This document shows positions 47,690 through 61,300 of a stretch of 64,000 nucleotides of DNA, piece by piece (positions within the stretch are counted from its first letter, which is position 1; each line of letters begins with the position of its first letter). The notes below the pieces were generated by a model. The model was not told the DNA's origin, did no database searches, and saw only the letters and a list, made by a program, of their open reading frames with translations. Both the position numbers and the translations under genes were made by a program. The DNA is from Arenicola marina (taxonomy: Eukaryota; Annelida; Polychaeta; Arenicolidae), in contig OZ025249.1 in NCBI GenBank assembly GCA_964019135.1, forward strand, positions 17,819,088 through 17,883,087, in the 5' to 3' direction.

Positions 47690-50600
47690 CCCATAGTCAC
47701 ACACACACAGCTATACACCCTCCCGTGACCCATAGTCTCACACACACAGCTATACACCCTCCCGTGACCCATAGTCACACACACACAGCTATACACCCTC
47801 CCGTGACCCATAGTCACACACACACAGCTATACACCCTCCCGTGACCCATAGTCACCCACACACAGCTATACACCCTCCCGTGACCCATAGTCACACACA
47901 CACAGCTATACACCCTCCGGTGACCCATAGTCACACACACACAGCTATACACCCTCCCGTGACCCATAGTCTCACACACACAGCTATACACCCTTCCGTG
48001 ACCCATAGTCACACACACACAGCTATACACCCTCCGGTGACCCATAGTCACACACACACAGCTATACACCCTCCCGTAACCCATAGTCACACACACACAG
48101 CTAAACACCCTCCTGTGACCCATAGTCACACACACACAGCTATACACCCTCCCGTGACCCATAGTCACACACACACAGCTATACACCCTCCCGTGACCCA
48201 TAGTCACACACACACAGCTATACACCCTCCCGTGACCCATAGTCACACACACACAGCTATACACCCTCCCGTGACCCATAGTCACACACACACAGCTATA
48301 CACCCTCCCGTGACCCATAGTCACACACACACAGCTATACACCCTCCCGTGACCCATAGTCACACACAGACAGCTATACACCCTCCCGTGACCCATAGTC
48401 ACACACACACAGCTATACACCCTCCCGTGACCCATAGTCACACACACACAGCTATACACCCTCCCGTGACCCATAGTCACACACACACAGCTATACACCC
48501 TCCCGTGACCCATAGTCACACACACACAGCTATACACCCTCCCGTGACCCATAGTCACACACAGACAGCTATACACCCTCCCGTGACCCATAGTCACACA
48601 CACACAGCTATACACCCTCCCGTGACCCATAGTCACACACACACAGCTATACACCCTCCCGTGACCCATAGTCACACACACACAGCTATACACCCTCCCG
48701 TGACCCATAGTCACACACACACAGCTATACACCCTCCCGTGACCCATAGTCACACACACACAGCTATACACCCTCCCGTGACCCATAGTCACACACACAC
48801 AGCTATACACCCTCCCGTGACCCATAGTCACACACACACAGCTATACACCCTCCCGTGACCCATAGTCACACACACACAGCTATACACCCTCCCGTGACC
48901 CATAGTCACACACACACAGTTATACAGCCTCCCGTGACCCATAGTCACACACACACAGCTATACACCCTCCGGTGACCCATAGTCACACACACACAGCTA
49001 TACACCCTCCCGTGACCCATAGTCACACACACACAGCTATACACTCTGCCGTGACCCATAGTCACACACACACAGCTATACACCCTCCCGTGACCCATAG
49101 TCACACACACACAGCTATACACCCTCCCGTGACCCATAGTCACACACACACAGCTATACACCCTCCCGTGACCCATAGTCTCACACACACAGCTATACAC
49201 CCTTCCGTGACCCATAGTCACACACACACAGCTATACACCCTCCGGTGACCCATAGTCACACACACACAGCTATACACCCTCCCGTAACCCATAGTCACA
49301 CACACACAGCTATACACCCTCCCGTGACCCATAGTCACACACACACAGCTATACACCCTCCCGTGACCCATAGTCACACACACACAGCTATACACCCTCC
49401 CGTGACCCATAGTCACACACACACAGCTATACACCCTCCCGTGACCCATAGTCACACACACACAGCTATACACCCTCCCGTGACCCATAGTCACACACAC
49501 ACAGCTATACACCCTCCCGTGACCCATAGTCACACACACACAGCTATACACCCTCCCGTGACCCATAGTCTCACACACACACAGCTATACACCCTCCCGT
49601 GACCCATAGTCTCACACACACAGCTATACACCCTCTCGTGACCCATAGTCACACACACACAGCTATGCACCCTCCCGTGACCTATAGTAACACACACACA
49701 GCTATACACCCTCCCATGACCCATAGTCACACACACACACAGCTTTACACCCTCCTGTGACCCATAGTCACACACACACACAGCTATCCACCCTCCCGTG
49801 ACCCATAGTCACACACACACAGCTATACACCCTCCCGTGACCCATAGTCACACACACACAGCTATACACCCTCCCGTGACCCATAGTCTCACACACACAC
49901 AGCTATACACCCTCCCGTGACCCATAGTCTCACACACACACAGCTATACACCCTCCCGTGACCCATAGTCTCACACACACAGCTATACACCCTCCCGTGA
50001 CCCATAGTCACACACACACAGCTATACACCCTCCCGTGACCCATAGTCACACACACACAGCTATACACCCTCCCGTGACCCATAGTCACACACACACAGC
50101 TATCCACCCTCCCGTGACCCATAGTCACACACACACAGCTATACACCCTCCCGTGACCCATAGTCACACACACACAGCTATACACCCTCCCGTGACCCAT
50201 AGTCACACACACACAGCTATACACTTTCCCGTGACCCATAGTCTCACACACACAGCTATACACCCTCCCGTGACCCATAGTCACACACACACAGCCAGAC
50301 ACCCTCCCGTGACCCATAGTCACACACACACAGATATACACCCTCCCGTGACCCATAGTCACACACACAGCTATACACCCTCCGGTGATCCATAGTCACA
50401 CATACACAGCTATACACCCTCCCGTGACCCATAGTCACACACACACAGCTATACACCCTCCCGTGACCCATAGTCACACACACACAGCTATACACCCTCC
50501 CGTGACCCATAGTCACACACACACAGCTATACACCCTCCCGTGACCCATAGTCACACACACACAGCTATACACCCTCCCGTGACCCATAGTCTCACACAC

Positions 50601-53600
50601 ACACAGCTATACACCCTCCCGTGACCCATAGTCTCACACACACACAGCTATACACCCTCCCGTGACCCATAGTCTCACACACACAGCTATACACCCTCCC
50701 GTGACCCATAGTCACACACACACAGCTATACACCCTCCCGTGACCCATAGTCACACACACACAGCTATACACCCTCCCGTGACCCATAGTCACACACACA
50801 CAGCTATCCACCCTCCCGTGACCCATAGTCACACACACACAGCTATACACCCTCCCGTGACCCATAGTCACACACACACAGCTATACACCCTCCCGTGAC
50901 CCATAGTCACACACACACAGCTATACACTTTCCCGTGACCCATAGTCTCACACACACAGCTATACACCCTCCCGTGACCCATAGTCACACACACACAGCT
51001 AGACACCCTCCCGTGACCCATAGTCACACACACACAGATATACACCCTCCCGTGACCCATAGTCACACACACAGCTATACACCCTCCGGTGATCCATAGT
51101 CACACATACACAGCTATACACCCTCCCGTGACCCATAGTCACACACACACAGCTATACACCCTCCCGTGACCCATAGTCACACACACACAGCTATACACC
51201 CTCCCGTGACCCATAGTCACACACACACAGCTATACACCCTCCCGTGACCCATAGTCACACATAAAACAGCTATACACCCTCCCGTGACCCATAGTCACA
51301 CACACACAGCTATACACCCTCCCGTGACCCATAGTCACACACACACAGCTATACACCCTCCCGTGACCCATAGTCACACACACACAGCTATACACCCTCC
51401 CGTGACCCATAGTCACACACACACAGCTATACACCCTCCCGTGACCCATAGTCACACACACACAGCTATACACCCTCCCGTGACCCATAGTCACACACAC
51501 ACAGCTATACACTTTCCCGTGACCCATAGTCACACACACAGCTATACACTTTCCCGTGACCCATAGTCTCACACACACAGCTATACACCCTCCCGTGACC
51601 CATAGTCTCACACACACAGCTATACACCCTCCCGTGACCCATAGTCACACACACACAGCTATACACCCTCCCGTGACCCATAGTCACACACACACAGCTA
51701 TCCACCCTCCCGTGACCCATAGTCACACACACACAGCTATACACCCTCCCGTGACCCATAGTCACACACACACAGCTATACACTTTCCCGTGACCCATAG
51801 TCTCACACACACAGCTATACACCCTCCCGTGACCCATAGTCACACACACACAGCTAGACACCCTCCCGTGACCCATAGTCACACACACACAGATATACAC
51901 CCTCCCGTGACCCATAGTCACACACACACAGCTATACACCCTCCCGTGACCCATAGTCACACACACACAGCTATACACCCTCCCGTGACCCATAGTCACA
52001 CACACACAGCTATACACCCTCCCGTGACCCATAGTCACACACACACAGTTATACACCCTCCCGTGACCCATAGTCACACACACACAGCTATACACCCTCC
52101 CGTGACCCATAGTCACACACACACAGCTATACACCCTCCCGTGACCCATAGTCTCACACACACACAGCTATACACCCTCCCGTGACCCATAGTCACACAC
52201 ACACAGCTATACACCCTCCCGTGACCCATAGTCACACACACACAGCTATACACCCTCCCGTGACCCATAGTCACACACACACAGCTATACACCTCCCGTG
52301 ACCCATAGTCACACACACACAGCTATACACCCTCCCGTGACCCATAGTCACACACACACAGCTATACACCCTCCCGTGACCCATAGTCACACACACAGCT
52401 ATACACTTTCCCGTGACCCATAGTCTCACACACACAGCTATACACCCTCCCGTGACCCATAGTCACACACACACAGCTAGACACCCTCCCGTGACCCATA
52501 CTCACACACACACAGATATACACCCTCCCGTGACCCATAGTCACACACACACAGCTATACACCCTCCGGTGACCCATAGTCACACACACACAGCTAGACA
52601 CCCTCCCGTGACCCATAGTCACACACACACAGCTATACACCCTCCGGTGACCCATAGTCACACACACACAGCTATAACCCTCCCGTGACCCATAGTCACA
52701 CACACACAGCTATACACCCTCCCGTGACCCATAGTCACACAAACACGGCTATACACCCTCCCGTGACCCATAGTCACACACACACACACAGCTATACACC
52801 CTCCCGTGACCCATAGTCACACACACACAGCTATACACCCTCCCGTGACCCATAGTCACACACACACAGCTATACACCCTCCCGTGACCCATAGTCACAC
52901 ACACACAGCTATACACCCTCCGGTGACCCATAGTCACACACACACACAGCTATACACCTTCCCGTGACCCATAGTCACACACACACAGCTATACACCCTC
53001 CCGTGACCCATAGTCACACACACACAGCTATACACCCTCCGGTGACCCATAGTCACACACACACAGCTATACACCCTCCGGTGACCCATAGTCACACACA
53101 CACAGCTATACACCCTCCCGTGACCCATAGTCTCACACACACAGCTATGCACCCTCTCGTGACCCATAGTCACACACACACAGCTATGCACCCTCCCGTG
53201 ACCTATAGGAACACACACACAGCTATACACCCTCCCGTGACCCATAGTCACACACACACACAGCTTTACACCCTCCTGTGACCCATAGTCACACACACAC
53301 AGCTATCCACCCTCCCGTGACCCATAGTCACACACACACAGCTATACACCCTCCCGTGACCCATAGTCACACACACACAGCTATACACCCTCCCGTGACC
53401 CATAGTCTCACACACACACAGCTATACACCCTCCCGTGACCCATAGTCACACACACACACACAGCTATACACCCTCCCGTGACCCATAGTCTCACACACA
53501 CAGCTATACACCCTCCCGTGACCCATAGTCACACACACACAGCTATACACCCTCCCGTGACCCATAGTCACACACACACAGCTATACACCCTCCCGTGAC

Positions 53601-55195
53601 CCATAGTCACACACACACAGCTATCCACCCTCCCGTGACCCATAGTCACACACACAGAGCTATACACCCTCCCGTGACCCATAGTCACACACACACAGCT
53701 ATACACCCTCCCGTGACCCATAGTCACACACACACAGCTATACACCCTCCCGTGACCCATAGTCACACACACACAGCTATACACCCTCCCGTGACCCATA
53801 GTCACACACACACAGCTATCCACCCTCCCGTGACCCATAGTCACACACACACAGCTATACACCCTCCCGTGACCCATAGTCACACACACACAGCTATACA
53901 CCCTCCCGTGACCCATAGTCACACACACACAGCTATACACCCTCCCGTGACCCATAGTCACACACACACAGCTATACACCCTCCCGTGACCCATAGTCAC
54001 ACACACACAGCTATACACCCTCCCGTGACCCATAGTCAGACACACACAGCTATACACCCTCCCGTGACCCATAGTCACACACACACAGCTATACACCCTC
54101 CCGTGACCCATAGTCACACACACACAGCTATGCACCCTCCCGTGACCCATAGTCACACATACACAGCTATACACCCTCCCGTGACCCATAGTCACACACA
54201 CACAGCTATACACCCTCCCGTGACCCATAGTCACACACACACAGCTACACACCCTCCCGTGACCCATAGTCACACACACGCAGCTATACACCCTCCCGTG
54301 ATCCATAGTCACACACACACAGCTATACACCCTCCCGTGATCCATAGTCACACACACACAGCTATACACCCTCCCGTGACCCATAGTCACACACACAGCT
54401 ATACACCTTCCCGTGACCCATAGTCACACACACACAGCTATACACCCTCCCGTGACCCATAGTCACACACACACAGCTATCCACCCTCCCGTGACCCATA
54501 GTCACACACACACAGCTATACACCCTCCCGTGACCCATAGTCACACACACACAGCTATACACCCTCCCGTGACCCATAGTCACACACACACAGCTATACA
54601 CCCTCCCGTGACCCATAGTCACACACACGCAGCTATACACCCTCCCGTGATCCATAGTCACACACACACAGCTATACACCCTCCCGTGACCCATAGTCAC
54701 ACACACACAGCTATACACCCTCCCGTGACCCATAGTCACACACACACAGCTAGACACCCTCCCGTGACCCATAGTCACACACACACACATCTATACACCC
54801 TCCCGTGACCCATAGTCACACACACACAGCTATACACCCTCCCGTGACCCATAGTCACACACACACAGCTATACACCCTCCCGTGACCCATAGTCACACA
54901 CACACAGCTATACACCCTCCCGTGACCCATAGTCACACACACACAGCTATACACCCTCCCGTGACCCATAGTCAGACACACACACACAGCTATACACCCT
55001 CCCGTGACCCATAGTCACACACAGACAGCTATACACCCTCCCGTGACCCATAGTCACACATACACAGCTATACACCCTCCCGTGACCCATAGTCACACAC
55101 ACACAGCTATACACCCTCCCGTGACCCATAGTCACACACACACAGCTCTACACCCTCCCGTGACCCATAGTCAGACACACACACACAGCTTCACA
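47690..55195. repeat. 39-bp minisatellite array, about 190 copies (7.5 kb)
   Basis: Unit of 39 bp combining GTGACCCATAGTC, a CA run of five or six dinucleotides, GCTATACACCCTCCC. Because 39 is a multiple of 3 and lacks stops in one frame on each strand, frames of about 640 codons appear on both strands (VTHSHTHTAIHPP and MGHGRVYSCVCVT repeats); these are repeat read-through. Variant units form higher-order repeats of about 704 bp. Confidence 0.97.
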
Positions 55196-55835
55196 CTCGC
55201 AGGCCGACACCAGCCACCACGTCAGCGGACAGCGAGCTGGCTGCCAGGCTGTTGTAACGAGTTGCTTGATGACCTTGATCAACACGACACACTCGCCATC
55301 CTACCAGTGCACGTGATATTTGACCTCGGGTATGGCTAAATGTAGACTAAGGTACCAGTGCTTCTGGGCGCAGGGCTGGCGAGTATGGACAAGAGTAATG
55401 AACGACTAAATGGTCCATTTACTTCAGCACTTCTACGCTTACACAGTGGACATGGAACAAGGGATGTGGTGTCCTGTGTCAGGCCCCCGGATCCAAACTC
55501 ACGTGCAGACCTAGGTCGAGGCAAATACTGACGTAAGCAAGCATAATGACCACTATTACGAGTTGGTGGTCATGTTAACTAGTACAATAGCGTCAAATCT
55601 GAAGGCCGCTAAAATGCCGTATTCTGAGTCATATAGGCTTACCTGCCTAGTTGCACCTGCCATGTTTCTTGGCAACAATATATGGTATCAAAATGGCCAA
55701 CTATATGTGGGAAAGCTTGCGATTTGCGGACATACAGTCAGTCGCAAAATGCTTTACCTTGATCGTTGCATGCGGAAATTAAACCAAAGGAGCAGAGACA
55801 AGTCAACGCCTTAAATTTAGATTCAACTCGTAATA
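55196..55835. other. non-coding stretch
   Basis: Unique sequence between the 39-bp array and an inverted-repeat element. No gene is recognised. Confidence 0.5.
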
Positions 55836-56071
55836 ACAGTAATAGCGCGAGTTTTGCGTGGCGTTAGGCATCTTGTTGGCCCTTCATCAAGCTGTAGCAG
55901 TCCTTCACTTTCGTTACCCGCCCTCGGCCAAAATGGCCCTTCATCAAGCTGTAGCAGTCCTGTAGCAGTCCTTCACTTTCGTTACCCGCCCGAGGCCACA
56001 ACTGGCGGGCTGCTTTAGCTTGATATCGGGGCAATAAGATTGCCTAACGCCCCGCTAACTCGCGTTACGGT
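55836..56071. mobile_element. TA-flanked inverted-repeat element (MITE, possibly Tc1/mariner-like)
   Basis: 236-bp segment with imperfect terminal inverted repeats of 31-35 bp. The left end starts ACAGTAATAGCGCGAG (55836) and the right end finishes CTCGCGTTACGGT (56071); the inner ends TGGCGTTAGGCA and TGCCTAACGCC are complementary. TA dinucleotides flank it at 55834-55835 and 56072-56073, matching a TA target duplication. An internal ~40-bp stretch, CAAGCTGTAGCAGTCC and neighbours, is itself duplicated. It has no coding capacity. Confidence 0.6.
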
Positions 56072-56225
56072 TATATTCATTGATACTAAGCTAGACCCAA
56101 CCCGAAAAAGCAAAACGTGCGTTTAATCCCCTAATGAGAGGCATCTCTTTGTAAGACTCACCCCGCAAATAGAAGTTTAATATATCCGCTCCAAGCATGA
56201 TTAGTCACACATTAGTTAAAGTTAC

Positions 56226-56489
56226 TGACATGATATAATTACACACTGACATAATATCATTACACACTGAGAGGATATCATTACACACTGACAGGATATC
56301 ATTACAAACTGACGTGACATCATTGCACTCCCATGACATAATTACAAACTGACATATCATTACACTCGCATGATATCATTACAAACTGACATTATATCAT
56401 TACACACTCCCATGGTATCATTACACACTGACATGATATCATTACATTCACATGAATCCATTACACAATGATATGATATCATTAAACAA
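56226..56489. repeat. 21-bp tandem repeat, about 12 copies
   Basis: Units of GATATCATTACACACTGACA type; several copies are diverged. Confidence 0.85.
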
Positions 56490-56591
56490 TTTTTTTTTTT
56501 TTTTTCAATTACAGCACATATGATAAAGTTACATCACGCACAATGTACATAACATTAACATAAAATTATATCTCCTATGTCAAAAAAATTG
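56490..56591 (-). mobile_element. LINE 3'-end stub
   Basis: A T16 run (minus-strand poly(A)) followed by about 85 bp matching the 3' end of the LINE at 58287-63873, with the same left flank. It is a broken duplicate of that insertion, not an independent one. Confidence 0.85.
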
Positions 56592-56641
56592 ATTGGTGAA
56601 ATGTTAACATGCCTTGGGTGGAAACTAACATAAGGCCTCGC

Positions 56642-56769
56642 GGAGATAACACATCCCGGAGATAACACATCCCGGAGATAACACATCCCGGAGATAACAC
56701 AACCCGGAGATAACACATCCCGGAGATAACACATCCCGGAGATAACACATCCCGGAGATAACACATCAT
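56642..56769. repeat. 16-bp tandem repeat, 8 copies
   Basis: Copies of GGAGATAACACATCCC in block B copy 2, one with a single substitution; two units more than in copy 1. Confidence 0.95.
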
Positions 56770-56807
56770 AACGTTAAGTTAAACAATATGATCATATCTC
56801 CAGGTAG

Positions 56808-56915
56808 GTGTTTGTATATTCAGAATTCTGGTTATATTGCGTCAGTGGGAGAAGGGAGGGAAGCGCAGAGCCATGTCCCCAGGGTAACCTCCTAATCTTT
56901 GCGAAAAAGGTCATA
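56808..56915 (-). mobile_element. fragment related to SINE family 2, in block B copy 2
   Basis: Counterpart of 45917-46020, carried as part of block B. Confidence 0.6.
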
Positions 56916-57711
56916 TCTTTTCGACAGGCAGGAGGCGGCGGTTCTGATAATTAAGAAGCCAACACAGCGCAAAGCGTTCCAATAAGACATATTTGCGCAA
57001 TTATTGCCCAACAAATTAATAAAGATAGGTGGCTATTAAAGGAACGTTTTTGCCATATTTGCACAATTATTTTCCAAAGGGAATCCTTAAAATAGGTGGC
57101 CATCAAAGGAAGGTTTTTGCCTTAATAGGATAACTAAAACATATAACGATCGGCCGGGGGGGTGGGGGGGGCGGGAGGGGGGGGGGCGTGTAACTAAAGA
57201 AGAAGGGAATCAAATATATACCCAGGTTAGGATTACTGGCGGAATTAAGTTAGCTTAGCTGGCTAACATGACCAGGAATCCTTAAAATAGGTGGCCATCA
57301 AAGGAAGGTTTTTGCCTTAATAAGATAACTAAAACATATAACGATCGGCCGGGGGGGGGGGGGGGTGGGGAGGGGGGGCGTGTAACTAAAGAAGAAGGGA
57401 ATCAAATATATACCCAGGTTAGGATTACTGGCGGAATTAAGTTAGCTTAGCTGGCTAACATGACCAGGAAAGTCTACGCTCCTACGTCACGTGAAATAAA
57501 AAAAAAAATCACTAATCAAAAAGATTGCCTAACGCCCCGCTAACTCGCGTTACGGTTATATTCATTGATACTAAGCTAGACCCAACCCGAAAAAGCAAAA
57601 GGTGCGTTTAATCCCCTAATGAGAGGCATCTCTTTGTAAGACTCACCCCGCAAATAGAAGTTTAATATATCCGCTCCAAGCATGATTAGTCACACTTTAG
57701 TTAAAGTTACT

Positions 57712-58283
57712 GACATGATATAATTACACACTGACATGATGTTACACACGGACATGATATCATTACACACTGACAGGATATCATTACACAATGAGAGGAT
57801 ATCATTACACACTGACAGGATATCATTACACAATGACAGAATATCATTACACACTGAGAGGATATCATTACACACGGACATGATATCATTACACACTGAC
57901 AGAATATCATTACACACTGAGAGGATATCATTACACACTGACAGGATATCATTACACACTGACAGAATATCATTACACACTGAGAGGATATCATTACACA
58001 CTGACAGAATATCATTACACACTGAGAGGATATCATTACACACTGACAGAATATCATTACACACTGAGAGGATATCATTACACACTGACAGAATATCATT
58101 ACACACTGACGTGACATCATTGCACTCCCATGATATAATTACAAACTGACATATCATTACACTCGCATGATATCATTACAAACTGACATTATATCATTAC
58201 ACACTCCCATGGTATCATTACACACTGACATGATAGCATTACATTCACATGAATCCATTACACAATGATATGATATCATTAAA

Positions 58284-58286
<3 letters not shown>
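57712..58286. repeat. 21-bp minisatellite array, about 27 copies, LINE target
   Basis: Units of GATATCATTACACACTGACA type, many in 42-bp pairs alternating GACAGAATATC and GAGAGGATATC. The array resumes at 63874 beyond the LINE, so the LINE split it. Confidence 0.92.
58274..58286. repeat. target-site duplication, LINE 3' side
   Basis: TATCATTAAACAA, identical to 63874-63886. Confidence 0.85.
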
Positions 58287-58315
<29 letters not shown>

Positions 58316-58384
58316 CAATTACAGCACATATGATAAAGTTACATCACGCACAATGTACATAACATTAATATAAAATTATATCTC

Positions 58385-61300
58385 CTATGTCAAAAAAAAT
58401 GGTTGGATGGGTTGCCACTTCGTCTGGAATTTCCTAATGTGATTCCAGCCGTGACTCTGAGCAATATACCTTTCCGTGTGAAACTTGGATTTTATGGCAT
58501 TTATGCCCCCTTGGAAAGTTGGAATTGTACTTTTCCATTTTGATACAAATATATATCTCTTAATAATGAGCACAATATGATTTAACAAGTTACTATTTGA
58601 AACATCTGTCATTCCCAGTAAAATATTTTTAACTGATAATAACGCAGCAAAATTAATTCTGGCAACCACCTCTAACCATGTTGCCAATCTCTCCCAAAGT
58701 GGTTGTATACATGGACAATCGAAGAAAAATGCCCTAATGACTCTGGTTCAGCGTTACAGAAAGTATAACGGTCTATATCCTTAATCTTGCATCGTTTCAA
58801 AAACACATTTGTGGCTGTTATCCTATGCAATATATCAAACTGAAAACTTCTTAATCTTTCATCAATCGTACAATTATAAGAAAGCTTGTAAATTCGTTGC
58901 CATTCTAAAATTGACATGCTGCAATCCAAAAACCTTTGCCATTTGGCCTCATTAACACAGTTAAACGGGAGTACATGCACTAGTCTCGAATAAACATAAT
59001 GGCAGACACGTTTTTCTTTTTGCATTTCATCTAAACGACTATTCCTACTATCGTTAGCAAGCGCTTCATCTTGGTTACAAGCTAGTCGCCAGTCGCGGGG
59101 CAACGAATATATAAGACCATAAAAATCAGCAAAATTAATGTCAACCTTGTATTTTTCTTTAAACTCAAACCAACCTAGTAAGCTTCCGCTGTCATTCGTT
59201 AAATCTCTTATATACCTTAAACCCTTGCTTAAAAAATCGTTCTTCCTGGACAAAATATTAGTATTTGTCAAGAAATGTGTGTTCCATATTGGGTATTTTA
59301 GTATCTCAGTTTCAGATATACCTTGCGAATTTCGATAATGATACCAGGCATTGAAGACATCCGCCCAAAATGGGTTGGAGATCTTGCAGAAAAGTTTTGT
59401 AGACTGGAGGTCTACCTCCCAACATAATTTCTTTTCTTCGCAAATCGTTTCACAAAGTAAATTTTGCCAGGTACCACATGTGTTTACTAGTCTACTAATC
59501 CATGCGATTTTCAGTGCTTTAATAAACGAAGGGACATGGGTGAGGCCCATGCCTCCGGAATCTATCCCTTTGCACATTCTACTCATAGAGACCTTAGGTG
59601 TCTTATTTCTCCATATAAACTTGCGGATAGCACTAGTGAGCTGATCAATATAAGCTTGGCCTGGTGTTGGAAGCGCTGACATTAAATGTACAAGCTTTGG
59701 TAAGGCCAGTGATTTTACAACTGTCACTCTACCCCTAAGAGACAAATTCCTTTTTCCATATACCTTCAAAATTCTATTGAATTCTTTTATTTTCCTATCA
59801 TAATTTAGAGCGATCATCTGGTCCAAATTAGCACTAAACTGAATACCTAACAAAACAAATTCCTCGCCCCACTCCAGTGGGATATCCGTACATACTCTCA
59901 TAACGCGATTTGTTTTCCCAATCCAAATGGCTTTTGTCTTATCGACGTTCACGCGCAGCCCCGAACAAATATAAAATTCCTCCATAATCTTTAACACACG
60001 TCTTAGGGATTCCTCACTGCCGTCCAGCATCAAAAATGTATCATCAGCATATTGACCAATAATATATTCAATTTTTTTAATAGTAATACCTTTCACAGAA
60101 CTATCCGATTTTAGGAACATCGCTAAAGGCTCGATGGCTAATATAAATAAATAGGGGGAAAGCGGATCTCTTGGCCTACAACCTCTGCCTAGTGTAAACC
60201 ATTCAGACATAGTACCGTTGTTAATAATACAACTCTTTGGTTCTTTATATACTATATTGAACCATTTGATAAAAGACGGGCCAAATCCATATGCTTCCAA
60301 AACCTTATTTGTGTACTCCCAGCTCAAAGTATCGAATGCCTTCTCAAAATCTACCAGGAGTAACATACCAGACTTATTATTACTTAACAAATAATGCATT
60401 ATGTCGTAAACTAATCTGGTACTTTCCCCAATGAATCTACCTTTCAGAAAAGCCTTCTGGTCTGTACTAATAACATCTGGCAATACCTGTCTCATTCTGC
60501 TTGCCAAGGCACCTGTTATTATTTTAAAATCTGCGTTCAGCAGCGATATAGGCCGCCAGTTCCTTAAGAATTCCCGTGGCTTGTCGCCTTTGGGTAAGCA
60601 TGTAATAACCCCCTGTTTCTGTGTAATTGATAGCGATTCAGTGTTATACGCGTGTTGCAAACTTCTGAGCAGAAAAACACCTATATCTTCCCAGAAAAAT
60701 GTATAAAAATCCACCGGAAAGCCATCGGGACCAGGAGACTTATTATTCTTCATGCCTCTCATGACCACTTTAACCTCCTCCAGATTGATATTTCCTTCAC
60801 ACAGTGCCGTTTGTTTCTCAGTTAATCGCGCGATATTCGCGGGCTTTAAAAAGGAATGTATAAAGTCAGCTGCTTTTACATTGTCAGCGTTTGCATATAA
60901 ATTACAGTAAAATTTCGTTTGCTCGTTCAGGACTTCCGTCGGCTCAACAATTTCGACTCCATTTACTACCAGGTTGCTAACCAGTTTGCACATATAATTT
61001 CTCTTCTCCAGCCCACAGAAATAGTGGCTTGCCTTCTCACCGTCTTCATACCATTTTGCCCTGGACCTAAGAATATTACCTCTCACCTTTGATTGTCTCA
61101 ACTCATGCAGTTCTACTTTTAAGGCATCTAAATTATTTGTATCACATATTCCGGTTTCAGACTCAATTTTCGCTATTTGTGCTTCCAGAAACTTTTCTCT
61201 CAGTGTCGATGATTTCTTTTTGTGACTACTATAACTTACAGTACTTCCACGGATCTCTAATTTTATCATTTCAAATAACATCTGGTCATCTAAATTACCA

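Larger units (their letters stand above)
56036..56591. repeat. segment A, copy 1 (partner at 57521-58396)
   Basis: Starts inside the right inverted repeat of the preceding element and includes a short 21-bp array and the last ~100 bp of the same LINE insertion seen in full at 58287. It is cut off at 56591 where block B begins. Only scattered mismatches separate it from copy 2, apart from array length. Confidence 0.85.
56592..57508. repeat. dispersed block B, copy 2
   Basis: Close match to 45736-46594 with the same sub-blocks: an 8-copy 16-bp array, a SINE-related fragment, an internal tandem duplication of about 195 bp with poly-G runs, and an A-rich end. It is sandwiched between the two copies of segment A. 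Confidence 0.85.
57521..58396. repeat. segment A, copy 2
   Basis: Matches 56036-56591 from AAGATTGCCTAACGCC onward, but with a much longer 21-bp array, and continues into the full LINE. Confidence 0.85.

Noticed and set aside
47656..55339. Histidine-rich (THSHTHTAIHPP) and cysteine-rich (GHGRVYSCVCVT) repeat proteins of ~640 residues on both strands
   Set aside because: The 39-bp unit is a multiple of three without stops on either strand. No start context, introns or C-terminal domain is seen.
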